64,000 nucleotides of DNA, taken from positions 5,480,010 to 5,544,009 of the forward strand of contig NZ_CP072467.1 of the NCBI RefSeq assembly GCF_018437505.1. Reading direction: 5' to 3'. Position numbers and translations under genes: made by a program. This stretch comes from Spiractinospora alimapuensis (GTDB taxonomy: Bacteria > Actinomycetota > Actinomycetes > Streptosporangiales > Streptosporangiaceae). Positions 1-6,962 of this stretch are shown one piece after another. Positions within the stretch are counted from its first letter, which is position 1. The number at the start of each line of letters is the position of its first letter. Below the pieces are notes generated by a model. It saw only the letters and a list, made by a program, of their open reading frames with translations, was not told where the DNA came from and ran no database searches.

Positions 1-246
1 AACGTCGTGACCGACTCCGAGCTCGATACGATCTCCGTGGGGCAGGACCGGGAACAGGTCGAGGAACGACTGAACGGCGTGGACCCGTTCAAGCCCGTGC
101 ACTCCGACGTCGAGTCACCACCACCGCCGCCGGGCGCGATTTGCGAGTTCTACATCCCCTCGGACCTCTTCGCCGGTGGGAACGAGTTCATTCGGTTGTG
201 TTACGAGAACGACGTGCTGACAGCGGTGGACAGGGTGGAGGGTTAA
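1..246 (+). CDS. C-terminal part of a small protein, possibly SmpA/BLIP-like fold
   Basis: The reading frame is open to the left edge, so the gene may begin upstream; the first candidate start inside the window is a GTG at 7 (79 residues). The visible part holds a Gly-x-x-x-x-x-Val-x-x-Leu segment, a proline run near residues 39-42, then a beta-rich stretch ending in a Leu-Thr-Ala-Val-Asp motif. That pattern (short helix, then strands, then a 'tests whether ... V' ending) resembles SmpA/BLIP-type small domains, but this is only an impression. It ends three bases before the response-regulator gene and its end contains that gene's GGAGGG ribosome site, so the two are probably co-transcribed. 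A sensor kinase may lie upstream of the window. Function unknown. Confidence 0.5.
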   Translation, partial: NVVTDSELDTISVGQDREQVEERLNGVDPFKPVHSDVESPPPPPGAICEFYIPSDLFAGGNEFIRLCYENDVLTAVDRVEG

Positions 247-249
247 ACG

Positions 250-909
250 GTGATTCGGGTCCTGCTCGCGGACGACGAGGCGATGATCCGGGCCGGAGTA
301 CGAGCGATCCTCGCCTCGGACGCCGAGATCGACGTGGTCGTCGAGGTCGGGGACGGACGCGCGGCGATCGAGGAGTGTTCCCAGCACCGGCCGGACGTCG
401 CCCTCCTGGATATTCGGATGCCGAAACTCGACGGGCTGGCCGCCGCCGCGGAGATTCGCCGAGCCTGCCCGAACACGGCGGTCGTCATGCTGACGACGTT
501 CGGCGAGGACGCCTACATCGCGCGCGCCCTGAGCCTCGGGGCGAGCGGGTTCCTGTTGAAGGCCGGCGACCCGCGTGAACTCCTCCAGGGGGTGCACGCG
601 GTGGCCGACGGCGCGGCGTTCCTTTCGCCCAAGGTCGCCAAGCGCGTCATCACCGAGTTCACCGGCGAGACGATGAGCCGTGGTTCGGCCGCCCGGGAGC
701 GGGTCGCCACCCTCACCGACCGGGAACGCGAGGTGCTCGCACTGGTCGGCGCGGGCCTGTCCAACGCCGAGATCGCGCGGCGCCTGCACGTGGTGGAGGG
801 AACGGTGAAGAGCTACGTGAGTCAGATCCTGACGCGTCTGGACGAACGCAACCGGGTCCGGGCCGCGATCCTCGCCTACGAGGCCGGCATCGTGAAGCAC
901 CGAGAGTGA
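250..909 (+). CDS. NarL/FixJ-family response regulator
   Basis: A two-domain transcription regulator of 219 residues. The N-terminal receiver has the acidic pair D8/D9, the phospho-acceptor D54 in a LLDIRMP motif, T82 and K104, all in the expected places. The C-terminal LuxR-type helix-turn-helix (about 152-217) contains the usual LTxREREVL and GTVKxYVxxIL signatures. Proteins of this type are phosphorylated by a partner histidine kinase and bind DNA as dimers. No kinase gene is inside the window; it is probably encoded upstream. GTG start at 250 with GGAGGG about 7 bases before it. Its stop overlaps the start of the following HD-protein gene, which indicates translational coupling. Confidence 0.9.
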   Translation: MIRVLLADDEAMIRAGVRAILASDAEIDVVVEVGDGRAAIEECSQHRPDVALLDIRMPKLDGLAAAAEIRRACPNTAVVMLTTFGEDAYIARALSLGASGFLLKAGDPRELLQGVHAVADGAAFLSPKVAKRVITEFTGETMSRGSAARERVATLTDREREVLALVGAGLSNAEIARRLHVVEGTVKSYVSQILTRLDERNRVRAAILAYEAGIVKHRE

Positions 910-1559
910 TGATGGAGAAGACTCCGGAGCGCCACGAACTGGAGCGACGCTGGCGCGACCTGGTGGGGGACGGCCCCGGCCCGGCGTCCGTGCGCGACGA
1001 CGTGCTCCGCCGCTACGGTGAGCCGCATCGTCGCTACCACACGCCCACCCACCTGTGCGCTGTGCTGCGTGCCGTGGACGCGCTGGCGTCGGCGTGCGTG
1101 GACGTGTCCGCGGTGCGGATGGCGGCGTGGTTCCACGACGCGGTGTACAAGGGAGCGGCCGGAACCGACGAGGAGGAGAGCGCCCAGCTCGCCCTGCGGC
1201 TCCTGCCTCAGGTAGGCGTCGAACCGTCGCGGGTCGACGACGTGGCCCGCTTGGTGCGCCTCACCGCGACCCACGCACCCACGTCCTCCGACGCCGACGG
1301 TCAGGTGCTGTGTGACGCCGACCTGTCCATCCTGGGGGCGGCGCGGGAGGAGTATCGCGCCTACGCCGACGCGATCCGGCAGGAGTACGCACACGTCCCG
1401 ACTCCGCTCTTCCGGGAGGGACGCATCCGGGTGCTGCGGACACTGGGCGACCGGACACCGCTGTTCCACACCCCCCTGGCACGAAAGTGGTGGGAGGAGT
1501 CAGCTCGAAGGAACATCGCGGCCGAGATCACCACGCTGCGGGCGGCGTCGGCGCCGTAG
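909..1559 (+). CDS. HD-superfamily predicted metal-dependent phosphohydrolase (COG4339 type)
   Basis: About 216 residues. It shows the layout of the COG4339 group of small HD proteins: an early RxYHxxxHL motif, then WFHDAVY (the HD pair of the metal site), then an LxDADLSILG motif with a further acidic metal ligand, and a C-terminal arginine-rich helix. Known members are metal-dependent phosphohydrolases of unknown substrate. The start is ambiguous: GTG 906, ATG 909 and ATG 912 follow one another and overlap the stop codon of the upstream response regulator, so the two genes are coupled. The 3' end overlaps the convergent DUF4031 gene by 60 bp. Confidence 0.75.
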   Translation: MMEKTPERHELERRWRDLVGDGPGPASVRDDVLRRYGEPHRRYHTPTHLCAVLRAVDALASACVDVSAVRMAAWFHDAVYKGAAGTDEEESAQLALRLLPQVGVEPSRVDDVARLVRLTATHAPTSSDADGQVLCDADLSILGAAREEYRAYADAIRQEYAHVPTPLFREGRIRVLRTLGDRTPLFHTPLARKWWEESARRNIAAEITTLRAASAP

Positions 1560-1799
1560 CCCCGCCGCGGTGAGCCGGGCGAGCAGCTCCTGGCTCGAGG
1601 TCGCGTACGCGCCCAGGCTCACCGCCTTGGCGTGCAACGTCTCGGGGACGTCGTAGTGGTCGCGGTCGAACGCCCGCTCGGGGACGTCCAGGCGTCGGGC
1701 GAACGCGTGGAGCTCGGCGAGGGAAACGTCGCTCACGAGGTGGGACCACATGAGGCCGCGAGGTCCCGGCCAGTTCGGCGGATCGATCAGGATGGCCAC
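1500..1799 (-). CDS. DUF4031 domain-containing protein
   Basis: 99 residues. It has the hallmark start of the family (a hydrophobic strand, DPPxWP, then LWSHLVSD-type motif) followed by LxELHAFARxLGVP and FDRDHYDVP, ending in a helix with ELLxRLTAAGLR. The function of DUF4031 is unknown; the small conserved His/Asp-rich core suggests an enzyme or ligand-binding domain. The gene runs convergently into the HD-protein gene and overlaps its last 60 bp. The C-terminal 15-20 residues are basic and may be unstructured. Confidence 0.75.
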   Translation of the reverse strand: MAILIDPPNWPGPRGLMWSHLVSDVSLAELHAFARRLDVPERAFDRDHYDVPETLHAKAVSLGAYATSSQELLARLTAAGLRRRRRPQRGDLGRDVPSS

Positions 1800-1886
1800 A
1801 GCAGTCCCTGGGTCGGCGGCACCGGGCGGGTGGCGACTCCACCGTTGGGGGGGGTGCGGACGGCCGCCACGGTCGTGCCGCTCAGT

Positions 1887-2396
1887 CTATGTGGCGCCCC
1901 GCCCCCCGGTCCGAAGGTCCTGGGCGTCCGTGGTGGGGCTCGGGTGGGACGTTGGAGCGACGCCACGCCAGGGGATCGGCGTGGACAGCACCATCGTGCT
2001 GGACGGTCGCCCGTGCTCGGCGAGCTGGTCGATCAGGCGCTCGAAGTGCCCCATGGAGGCGACGGCGACGACCAGCACACAACAGGCGTCGCCGGTGACC
2101 CGGAACAGCTGGGTGATCTCCGGCCGGCCGCGGGTGGAGTCGTCGCGCAGCAGGCACGTCGGCCCGTAGCACTGCATCCGCACCAACGCCGTCACCGGGA
2201 GTCCCGCCTTCGCGGGGTCGACGTGCGCGTGATAGCCGGTGAGGACCCCACGCTGCTCCATGCGGCGGACCCGCTCCGCCACGGCCGGGGAGGAGAGCCG
2301 CACCCGCCGGGACAGCTCGTTGAAGGAGAGCCGGGCGTCTCGCTGGAGTTCGGCCATGATGTCGCGATCGACCTGGTCAAGATCTGTGGATTCCAT
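1887..2396 (-). CDS. Lrp/AsnC-family transcriptional regulator, probable kynurenine-pathway control
   Basis: 169 residues. The N-terminal AsnC-type winged helix (about 5-62) has the family pattern LDxxDxxIxxxLQRDARxSxxELxRRVxLSxxAVxxRVRRMExxGVxxGY. The C-terminal RAM/ligand domain follows (about 68-145) with the usual V-x-G-x-xD/C-xx-V strand. The last 25 residues are polar and lie beyond the family's usual length. It is divergently transcribed from kynA, sharing a 127-bp relatively AT-rich spacer, so control of kynA-kynU by an amino acid (tryptophan or a kynurenine intermediate) is a reasonable inference. Confidence 0.85.
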   Translation of the reverse strand: MESTDLDQVDRDIMAELQRDARLSFNELSRRVRLSSPAVAERVRRMEQRGVLTGYHAHVDPAKAGLPVTALVRMQCYGPTCLLRDDSTRGRPEITQLFRVTGDACCVLVVAVASMGHFERLIDQLAEHGRPSSTMVLSTPIPWRGVAPTSHPSPTTDAQDLRTGGRGAT

Positions 2397-2523
2397 TTGG
2401 AAACCCTACCTGGGGTGGGAGTTGTCAATCATGAGGCAATTGTCCTGTTTGTGCGTTCGTAGACCATTTACCGTCGTGGGGGGAGAAGGGATGCTTGAGG
2501 TATCCGACGAGGAGGTGTGAAGG
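2397..2523. promoter_or_regulatory. Divergent promoter region between the Lrp/AsnC regulator and kynA
   Basis: This 127-bp spacer is clearly less GC-rich than the flanking genes. TTGTC occurs as a direct repeat at 2422-2426 and 2440-2444, with an intervening CAATTG-type core at 2437-2442. The spacing of 18 bp is compatible with sites on nearby DNA faces, as expected for an Lrp-type regulator. The kynA ribosome site is the AGGAGG-like stretch near 2509-2516. No clear -10/-35 pair could be fixed. Confidence 0.4.
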
Positions 2524-3363
2524 ATGCCAGTCACGGACCGACAGCGGCGCGACGATGACCCCACCCTGGACTTTCGTGAGGGAACGCCCTACGCGCGCTA
2601 CGGCGGCATCGACACGCTGCTGAGCCTGCAACACCCGCGTACGGCCCAGCCAGCGGAGACAGGCTTCCTCATCACCACCCAGGTGATGGAGCTGCTGTTC
2701 AAGCTCCTGGCGCACGAGTGGACGCAGGCGCGGGACGCACTGGAGGACGACCAGGTACCGACCGCCCTGGCCGCGCTGCGTCGGTCGAGCCGGGCGCAGG
2801 AGGTCCTGGTGGACTCCTGGGACCTGTTGGCCGCGCTGACTCCCGGAGAGTTCGCGGCGTTCCGCGACGGACTGGGAGAGGCCTCCGGCGTCCAGTCCGG
2901 CACGTATCGGGAACTGGAGTTCCTGCTGGGCAACAAGTCCGCCGCGATGCTTCGCCCACACCGGGACTCGCCCGGAACACTCGCCCGACTGCGGGCCGTC
3001 CTCGCTGAGCCAAGTCTGTACGACGCCTCTCTGCGGCTGTTGTCCCGCAGGGGCGTCGCCGTCCCGCATGACCACGTGGCCCGGGACTGGACCCAGCCCT
3101 ATGAGAGCGACCCAGGCGTGGAGGCCGCGTGGGCCACGGTCTACGCCGAGGAGTCGCCCGACAACGACGCGTCGCAACTCGCCGAACTACTGGTGGACAC
3201 CGCCGAGCGGGTGACACGCTGGCGGCAGCGCCACCTCCTCGTGGTGCGCCGCTCCCTCGGGGCGAAGCCGGGAACCGGCGGTTCCAGCGGGGTGGAGTGG
3301 CTGCGTCGCAACGCCGAGCGCGACGTCTTCCCCGAACTGTGGTCACTGCGGAACACGATGTAA
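2524..3363 (+). CDS. kynA: Tryptophan 2,3-dioxygenase
   Basis: Haem enzyme that opens the indole ring of L-tryptophan to give N-formylkynurenine, the first step of tryptophan catabolism. 279 residues, normal bacterial length. Family landmarks are present: YxxYxxxDxLLxLQ near the N-terminus, the ELLFKLLxHEW helix, SGxQSxxYRELEFLLG with the carboxylate-binding arginine, and near the C-terminus WRxRHLLVVRRSLG followed by GTGGSSGVEWLRR (His in RHLL is the likely haem ligand; the GTGGSSG loop closes over substrate). The position that is His in the FxxHQ motif of many family members reads Thr-Thr-Gln here. It is followed 17 bp later by kynU, so they form an operon. Confidence 0.93.
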   Translation: MPVTDRQRRDDDPTLDFREGTPYARYGGIDTLLSLQHPRTAQPAETGFLITTQVMELLFKLLAHEWTQARDALEDDQVPTALAALRRSSRAQEVLVDSWDLLAALTPGEFAAFRDGLGEASGVQSGTYRELEFLLGNKSAAMLRPHRDSPGTLARLRAVLAEPSLYDASLRLLSRRGVAVPHDHVARDWTQPYESDPGVEAAWATVYAEESPDNDASQLAELLVDTAERVTRWRQRHLLVVRRSLGAKPGTGGSSGVEWLRRNAERDVFPELWSLRNTM

Positions 3364-3380
3364 CCGGACCTGGAGGCGAT

Positions 3381-4610
3381 GTGAGCGCACAGAGGGACGA
3401 GTGTGTCCGTCGGGACGCGGCCGATCCGCTGTCCTCCTTACGGGAGGAGTTCGTCCTGCCCGACGGAGTCATCTATCTGGCCGGAAACTCTCTCGGGGCG
3501 TTGCCGCGCTCCGTCCCGGGGCGCGTTGGCGACGTGCTCGAGAAGGAGTGGGGCCAGGGGCTCGTCGGTAGCTGGAACGCCGCCGGCTGGTGGGAGGCAC
3601 CCCGACGCATCGGCGCCCGTGTCGCCTCCCTCGTCGGAGCGGAGCCGGCCGAGGTGGTGGTCGGCGACGGCACCTCGGCGAACCTGTTCAAAGCGGTCGT
3701 CGCCGGGATGCGCCTGCGTCCCGACCGTCGCGCCGTCGTGGGGGAACGGGGGAACTTCCCCACCGATCTCTACATCACCGACGGGGCCTCGGAACTCCTC
3801 GGTGTCGAGCATCGCCGCGTGGATCCGACGGTGGAGGGGATCACGAGCGCTCTCGCCGAGGGCGACGTCGGTGCGGTCCTGCTGAGCCACGTCGACTATC
3901 GCACCGGCACCCTCCGGGACATGCGCGCGTTGACCGCGTTGGTGCAGGAGCACGACGCGGTGATGATCTGGGACCTCTGCCACAGCGTCGGCGCGGTGCC
4001 GCTGGAGCTCTCCCGGTGCAACGTGGACTTCGCCGTCGGGTGCACCTACAAGTACCTGAACGCCGGACCGGGTGCCCCCGCCTTCACCTACGTCGCGACG
4101 CGGCACCACGGCACGGCCCGTCAACCGCTCACCGGGTGGCACGGACACGCCGCCCCGTTCTCCGCCGCAGACGCCTACCATCCGGCCCCGGGCGCGAGCG
4201 CCTTCCTCAGCGGCTCCCAACCCATCGTCGCCGACGCCGCGCTCGAGGCGAGTCTGGAAGTGTGGGAACAGGTCGACCAGTCGGCCCTCCGCGCGAAGAG
4301 TCTCGCCCTCACCGACATCTTCATCGAGGGCGCGCGAGCCGCCGGCTTCGAAGTCCTGACCCCTCTCGACCACGCCCATCGGGGAAGCCAGGTGGCCCTG
4401 CGCCACCCCCACGCCTACCCCATCGTGCGCGCCCTCGCGGCCCGAGGCATCGTCGGTGACTTCCGCGAACCCGATGTCCTGCGGTTCGGCTTCGCCGCCC
4501 TCTACCTCCGCCACGTCGACGCCTACGACGCGGCCTCCGTTCTGGGAGAGGTCGTTCGCTCCGAAGAGTGGCGCGAAGAACGCTTCCAAGCGCGCTCCAC
4601 CGTGACCTGA
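3381..4610 (+). CDS. kynU: Kynureninase
   Basis: PLP enzyme that cleaves kynurenine to anthranilate and alanine. 409 residues from the GTG at 3381, which has TGGAGG at 3371-3376 and gives the usual family N-terminus; the frame is open further upstream, but that part overlaps kynA. Landmarks: IYLxGNSLG (31-39), a GDGTSxNLFK phosphate loop (95-104), the WDLCHSVGAVP stretch with D198 and H201, and the PLP lysine K224 in CTYKYLNxGPGAP. It shares a promoter with kynA. N-formylkynurenine must be deformylated between the two steps; no formamidase is adjacent, but see the cyclase-family gene at 44951. Confidence 0.94.
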   Translation: MSAQRDECVRRDAADPLSSLREEFVLPDGVIYLAGNSLGALPRSVPGRVGDVLEKEWGQGLVGSWNAAGWWEAPRRIGARVASLVGAEPAEVVVGDGTSANLFKAVVAGMRLRPDRRAVVGERGNFPTDLYITDGASELLGVEHRRVDPTVEGITSALAEGDVGAVLLSHVDYRTGTLRDMRALTALVQEHDAVMIWDLCHSVGAVPLELSRCNVDFAVGCTYKYLNAGPGAPAFTYVATRHHGTARQPLTGWHGHAAPFSAADAYHPAPGASAFLSGSQPIVADAALEASLEVWEQVDQSALRAKSLALTDIFIEGARAAGFEVLTPLDHAHRGSQVALRHPHAYPIVRALAARGIVGDFREPDVLRFGFAALYLRHVDAYDAASVLGEVVRSEEWREERFQARSTVT

Positions 4611-4949
4611 GGCGGTGACCAGGAGGGCGCGGCGGGGAACGTGGCGGGGGCGGCGGCGTCCCACCGCCGGAGGCGGACGTCCCCGGCAACCTTCCGGTAC
4701 GGCGGTGTGCTGACCATGCGAGTTGGTGACGCTGGCTCTGCTGGAAAAGGTTGGCGGGCCGTCGGCCTTGGTGTGGATGCCTGGCCTTGGCTCGCTGTGT
4801 TGCCGATGATGGGTGGCCGATGCGTCATGCGGCCGAGCGTTCCAGGTCAGCTCGATCACCGCTGGCGGGCCTGGTCGATGTTTCTGGCCGCCTGCACCTT
4901 GCCAGGGCGCACCAGGAGTCGCCGTGAGCGCCGCGTGGTCACGCTCCGG
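4611..4949. other. Gene-free stretch preceding insertion-sequence remnants
   Basis: No convincing coding region on either strand between kynU and the first recognisable transposase fragment. The base composition drops relative to the neighbouring genes. It may hold the unrecognisable 5' part of the decayed IS481-type element, but I could not align any of it. Confidence 0.4.
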
Positions 4950-5313
4950 CACCTGCGCCGGTGGGGCCGGTCCGGATCGCCGGACAGGCCATCGCACACG
5001 CCGTCCGCCACGAACCCCGACTCGGCACCCTTTTCCTACACACCGCCCTGGACGGCCAGACTCGCCTGGCCTACACCGAACTACTCACTGACGGGAAGAA
5101 ACAGACCGGGGTGGGTTCTAGGCACGCGCCGCCGCCTACTTCACCTCAGTCGGCATCACCTTCGAACGCTTCCGGCGCACCTGACCGATGAAGGCCTACA
5201 GCCGCCCCGGCCACACCTCAGAAACCCAAGACCGCGAAGCGTTCCCGTCGTGGTCACACCGCTACAACCACTGTGAGTCGTGGGGTGGCTGGTCTGGGAC
5301 CGGCCGGTCAGAG
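4950..5313 (+). pseudogene. Decayed IS481-type transposase remnant
   Basis: Reading the plus strand across frames gives pieces matching the integrase-core domain of IS481/IS3-like transposases. First comes LFLHTALDGQTRLAYTEL (the D-x-x-S/T-R-LAY strand around the first catalytic Asp). After a frameshift near 5118-5122 comes AAAYFTSVGITFERF (the 'A..F...GI..ERV' helix-strand before the second Asp). Near 5193-5310 comes EAFPSWSHRYNHCESW (the C-terminal 'F..W...YN...' motif). In-frame stops interrupt it and the second catalytic Asp region is missing, so it cannot be active. No terminal inverted repeats were identified. Confidence 0.6.
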
Positions 5314-5339
5314 TAGGCATCGGTCGCTTCGGCTGAGTT

Positions 5340-5860
5340 CCCCGCGAGCAAGGCGGGTGTGGCCCGCGCGCTCGCCTGGGCCGCCCACAGTACGGCGGCG
5401 ACCTCGCCGCCCTGTGGGTGATCGAGTGCACCACGACGCTTGGCGCCCAGCTCACACACGCCGTGGCCGGGGCCGGATATGAGGTCCTGGAGGCGTAAGG
5501 ATCGCCGAGGCCACCTTGCCGCTGGAGGAGGACCAACAGCCGCTGCGCCGCGACCGGTCTGCTGGACAAGGGCGGGATCGGCCCGGTCGCCGCAGAGGTC
5601 TGCCTGACCGTCTGATCGCACCATGCCCGGGTTCGCTCAGAGCCACCTTTGCCTGTCCGGCTGGGTGAACCCGATTCCCGCATCGTCGGGCAACACGATC
5701 CGTCACCGGCTCAACCGGGAGGCGACAGGCGCCTAAATCGCGCCTCGCACATTGCGACCATCACCCGCGTGACCCACGACCCCGCCACCCGCGATTGCGT
5801 GGAACGCCGTCGCGCTGAAGAGCGCACCAGGAAGGAGATTCGACGCTGCCCGCATCCTCG
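5340..5860 (+). pseudogene. Decayed IS110-family transposase remnant
   Basis: Two pieces are recognisable. 5397-5498 reads ALWVIECTTTLGAQLTHAV and AGYEVLEA, matching the N-terminal DEDD domain of IS110 transposases (WVIEGTGSYG.LA...AAGY.V.EV). 5566-5850 reads GGIGPVAAEVCLTV, a stop codon, then an HHARVRSE / GGDRRLNRASHIATITRVTHDPATRDCVERR / KEIRRC series. That series is the C-terminal transposase_20 domain with its GxGP hairpin and RLNRA...I...R..HDP.TR.Y..RR core. The middle of the gene is deleted and stops interrupt the rest. The two remnants together mark an old insertion site between kynU and the small membrane-protein genes. Confidence 0.7.
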
Positions 5861-5937
5861 GGGGTGGACACCCAGCTCCGGGCGGTGGGCGCGATTTCCC
5901 CTCTGGTGATGGGAAGGGGAGTGCGTAGGATGGGCGT

Positions 5938-6108
5938 ATGGTGCGGCTGCTGATTCTTCTCATCGCCGTCGGGATCGTTGTCTGGGTGGTCGCCACGATC
6001 GTCCTTCGGTTCGCACCGGGTGGGCCCCGGCCTCCGGAGGCGGACGGGGACGAGCCGCCCGCGGGGCCCAACGGCGGCTGGGACCCTCCACCGCCAGGTT
6101 CGCGCTGA
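5938..6108 (+). CDS. Small single-span membrane protein (56 aa)
   Basis: A short gene: ATG at 5938, stop at 6106-6108, 56 residues. Residues 3-25 form a strongly hydrophobic helix (LLILLIAVGIVVWVVATIVL), followed by a proline/glycine/acidic tail ending in WDPPPPGSR. AGGA about 9 bases upstream supports the start. It is the first of three consecutive small genes that each encode one N-terminal membrane helix and a low-complexity tail. It matches no family I recognise. The N-terminal helix could equally be a signal anchor. Confidence 0.6.
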   Translation: MVRLLILLIAVGIVVWVVATIVLRFAPGGPRPPEADGDEPPAGPNGGWDPPPPGSR

Positions 6109-6171
6109 CCGTCATCGGTCATCCGGGCCCGAGGACGAGAGAGTCCGCCGTGGATGGGAAGAACCCCACCC

Positions 6172-6408
6172 ATGGAACAGTCCACGTTTGTCCTCCTCCT
6201 CGCTGGCTGGTTTGGTTTGCTCTTCGTTCTCTCCCTGATCGTTCGCCGTCAGCGTGTCCGGGACGGTGTCAGACGTGGGAGTTCCCCTTCCTCGGGGGGT
6301 GACGGTGGTTCCTCGGGTTCGTGGAGCCCCTTCGGTGGGGACAGCGGCTCGAGTGCCGGTGCCGGTGCCGGTGCCGGTGACGGCGGTGGGGGCGGTGGTG
6401 GATCCTAG
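6172..6408 (+). CDS. Small membrane protein with Gly/Ser-rich tail
   Basis: 78 residues from the ATG at 6172 (an in-frame ATG at 6154 would add 6). Residues about 5-24 form a membrane helix (FVLLLAGWFGLLFVLSLIV), then a short basic stretch (RRQRVRDGVRR) consistent with a cytosolic stop-transfer. The tail is almost only Gly, Ser and Ala, ending in a Gly run. The architecture repeats in the next gene (6558), which suggests paralogues. Tails of this kind resemble the 'GDGGGGGGG' ends of several uncharacterised bacterial membrane proteins. Function unknown. Confidence 0.6.
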   Translation: MEQSTFVLLLAGWFGLLFVLSLIVRRQRVRDGVRRGSSPSSGGDGGSSGSWSPFGGDSGSSAGAGAGAGDGGGGGGGS

Positions 6409-6557
6409 TCGGTGACCGTTCCGACGCCGACACCTCGCCTCGGCCGTATCTCCCGCCACTCCGGTGGAACGCGGGTGTCCCTCGGCGCATCGGGGATTCT
6501 CGCTCTTCGCTCCCTGACACGCTGGCGATGCCGTCGCGGCAGGAGGATACTGCCGGC

Positions 6558-6899
6558 ATGAGTGCGATTCCGATGTGGATTCTTCTCGCCCTCGTGGGCG
6601 TGGCCATCCTGTTCGTCGTCGGTGCGGTGGCGTTCGCCCTCGTGCTCGTCACACGACGGAGCAAGGGAGCACCGCGACACGGGGGGTACGGCGCGGCCCC
6701 CTACGCGCCGCCCAACCACCAGCGGCGCCCGACGTACGCGGACGGGGGACACGCGGGCTTCGCCGGAACCTCCGGCGCGTCGGTGGACGGTGGGTGGAGC
6801 CCCTCCGGTGACGGCGGTGCCTCGGGCAGTGGCGGGTTCGGCGGTGACGGCGGCGGAGGCGGAGCTGGTGATGGCGGTGGTGGAGGCGGGGGTGTGTGA
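6558..6899 (+). CDS. Small membrane protein with Gly-rich tail, paralogue of the preceding gene
   Basis: 113 residues from ATG 6558, chosen because AGGAGGA lies at 6541-6547. Residues about 6-33 form a membrane helix (WILLALVGVAILFVVGAVAF). RRSKGAPR then follows as a positive stop-transfer, then a Tyr/Pro-containing linker, and a C-terminal 45-residue tail built of Gly-Asp-Gly-Gly units. The order helix, basic patch, Gly-rich tail matches the gene at 6172. No catalytic motif. The three small genes at 5938, 6172 and 6558 point the same way and are spaced by 63 and 149 bp. Confidence 0.65.
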   Translation: MSAIPMWILLALVGVAILFVVGAVAFALVLVTRRSKGAPRHGGYGAAPYAPPNHQRRPTYADGGHAGFAGTSGASVDGGWSPSGDGGASGSGGFGGDGGGGGAGDGGGGGGGV

Positions 6900-6962
6900 C
6901 GTTCCCCCGCCCCATGGGGGAGAGGGAACCGAGACGGTTACCGCCGCTCCGTGGTGCCTCCC

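Noticed and set aside
115-900. Minus-strand 261-codon open frame opposite the response regulator
   Set aside because: Shadow of the response-regulator gene. No domain, typical of GC-rich antisense frames.
3129-3380. Upstream extension of the kynureninase frame
   Set aside because: Lies inside kynA in another frame. The GTG at 3381 has a ribosome site and gives the family N-terminus.
3438-4997. 519-codon minus-strand frame opposite kynU
   Set aside because: Antisense shadow with His/Arg/Gly bias; the forward kynureninase is certain.
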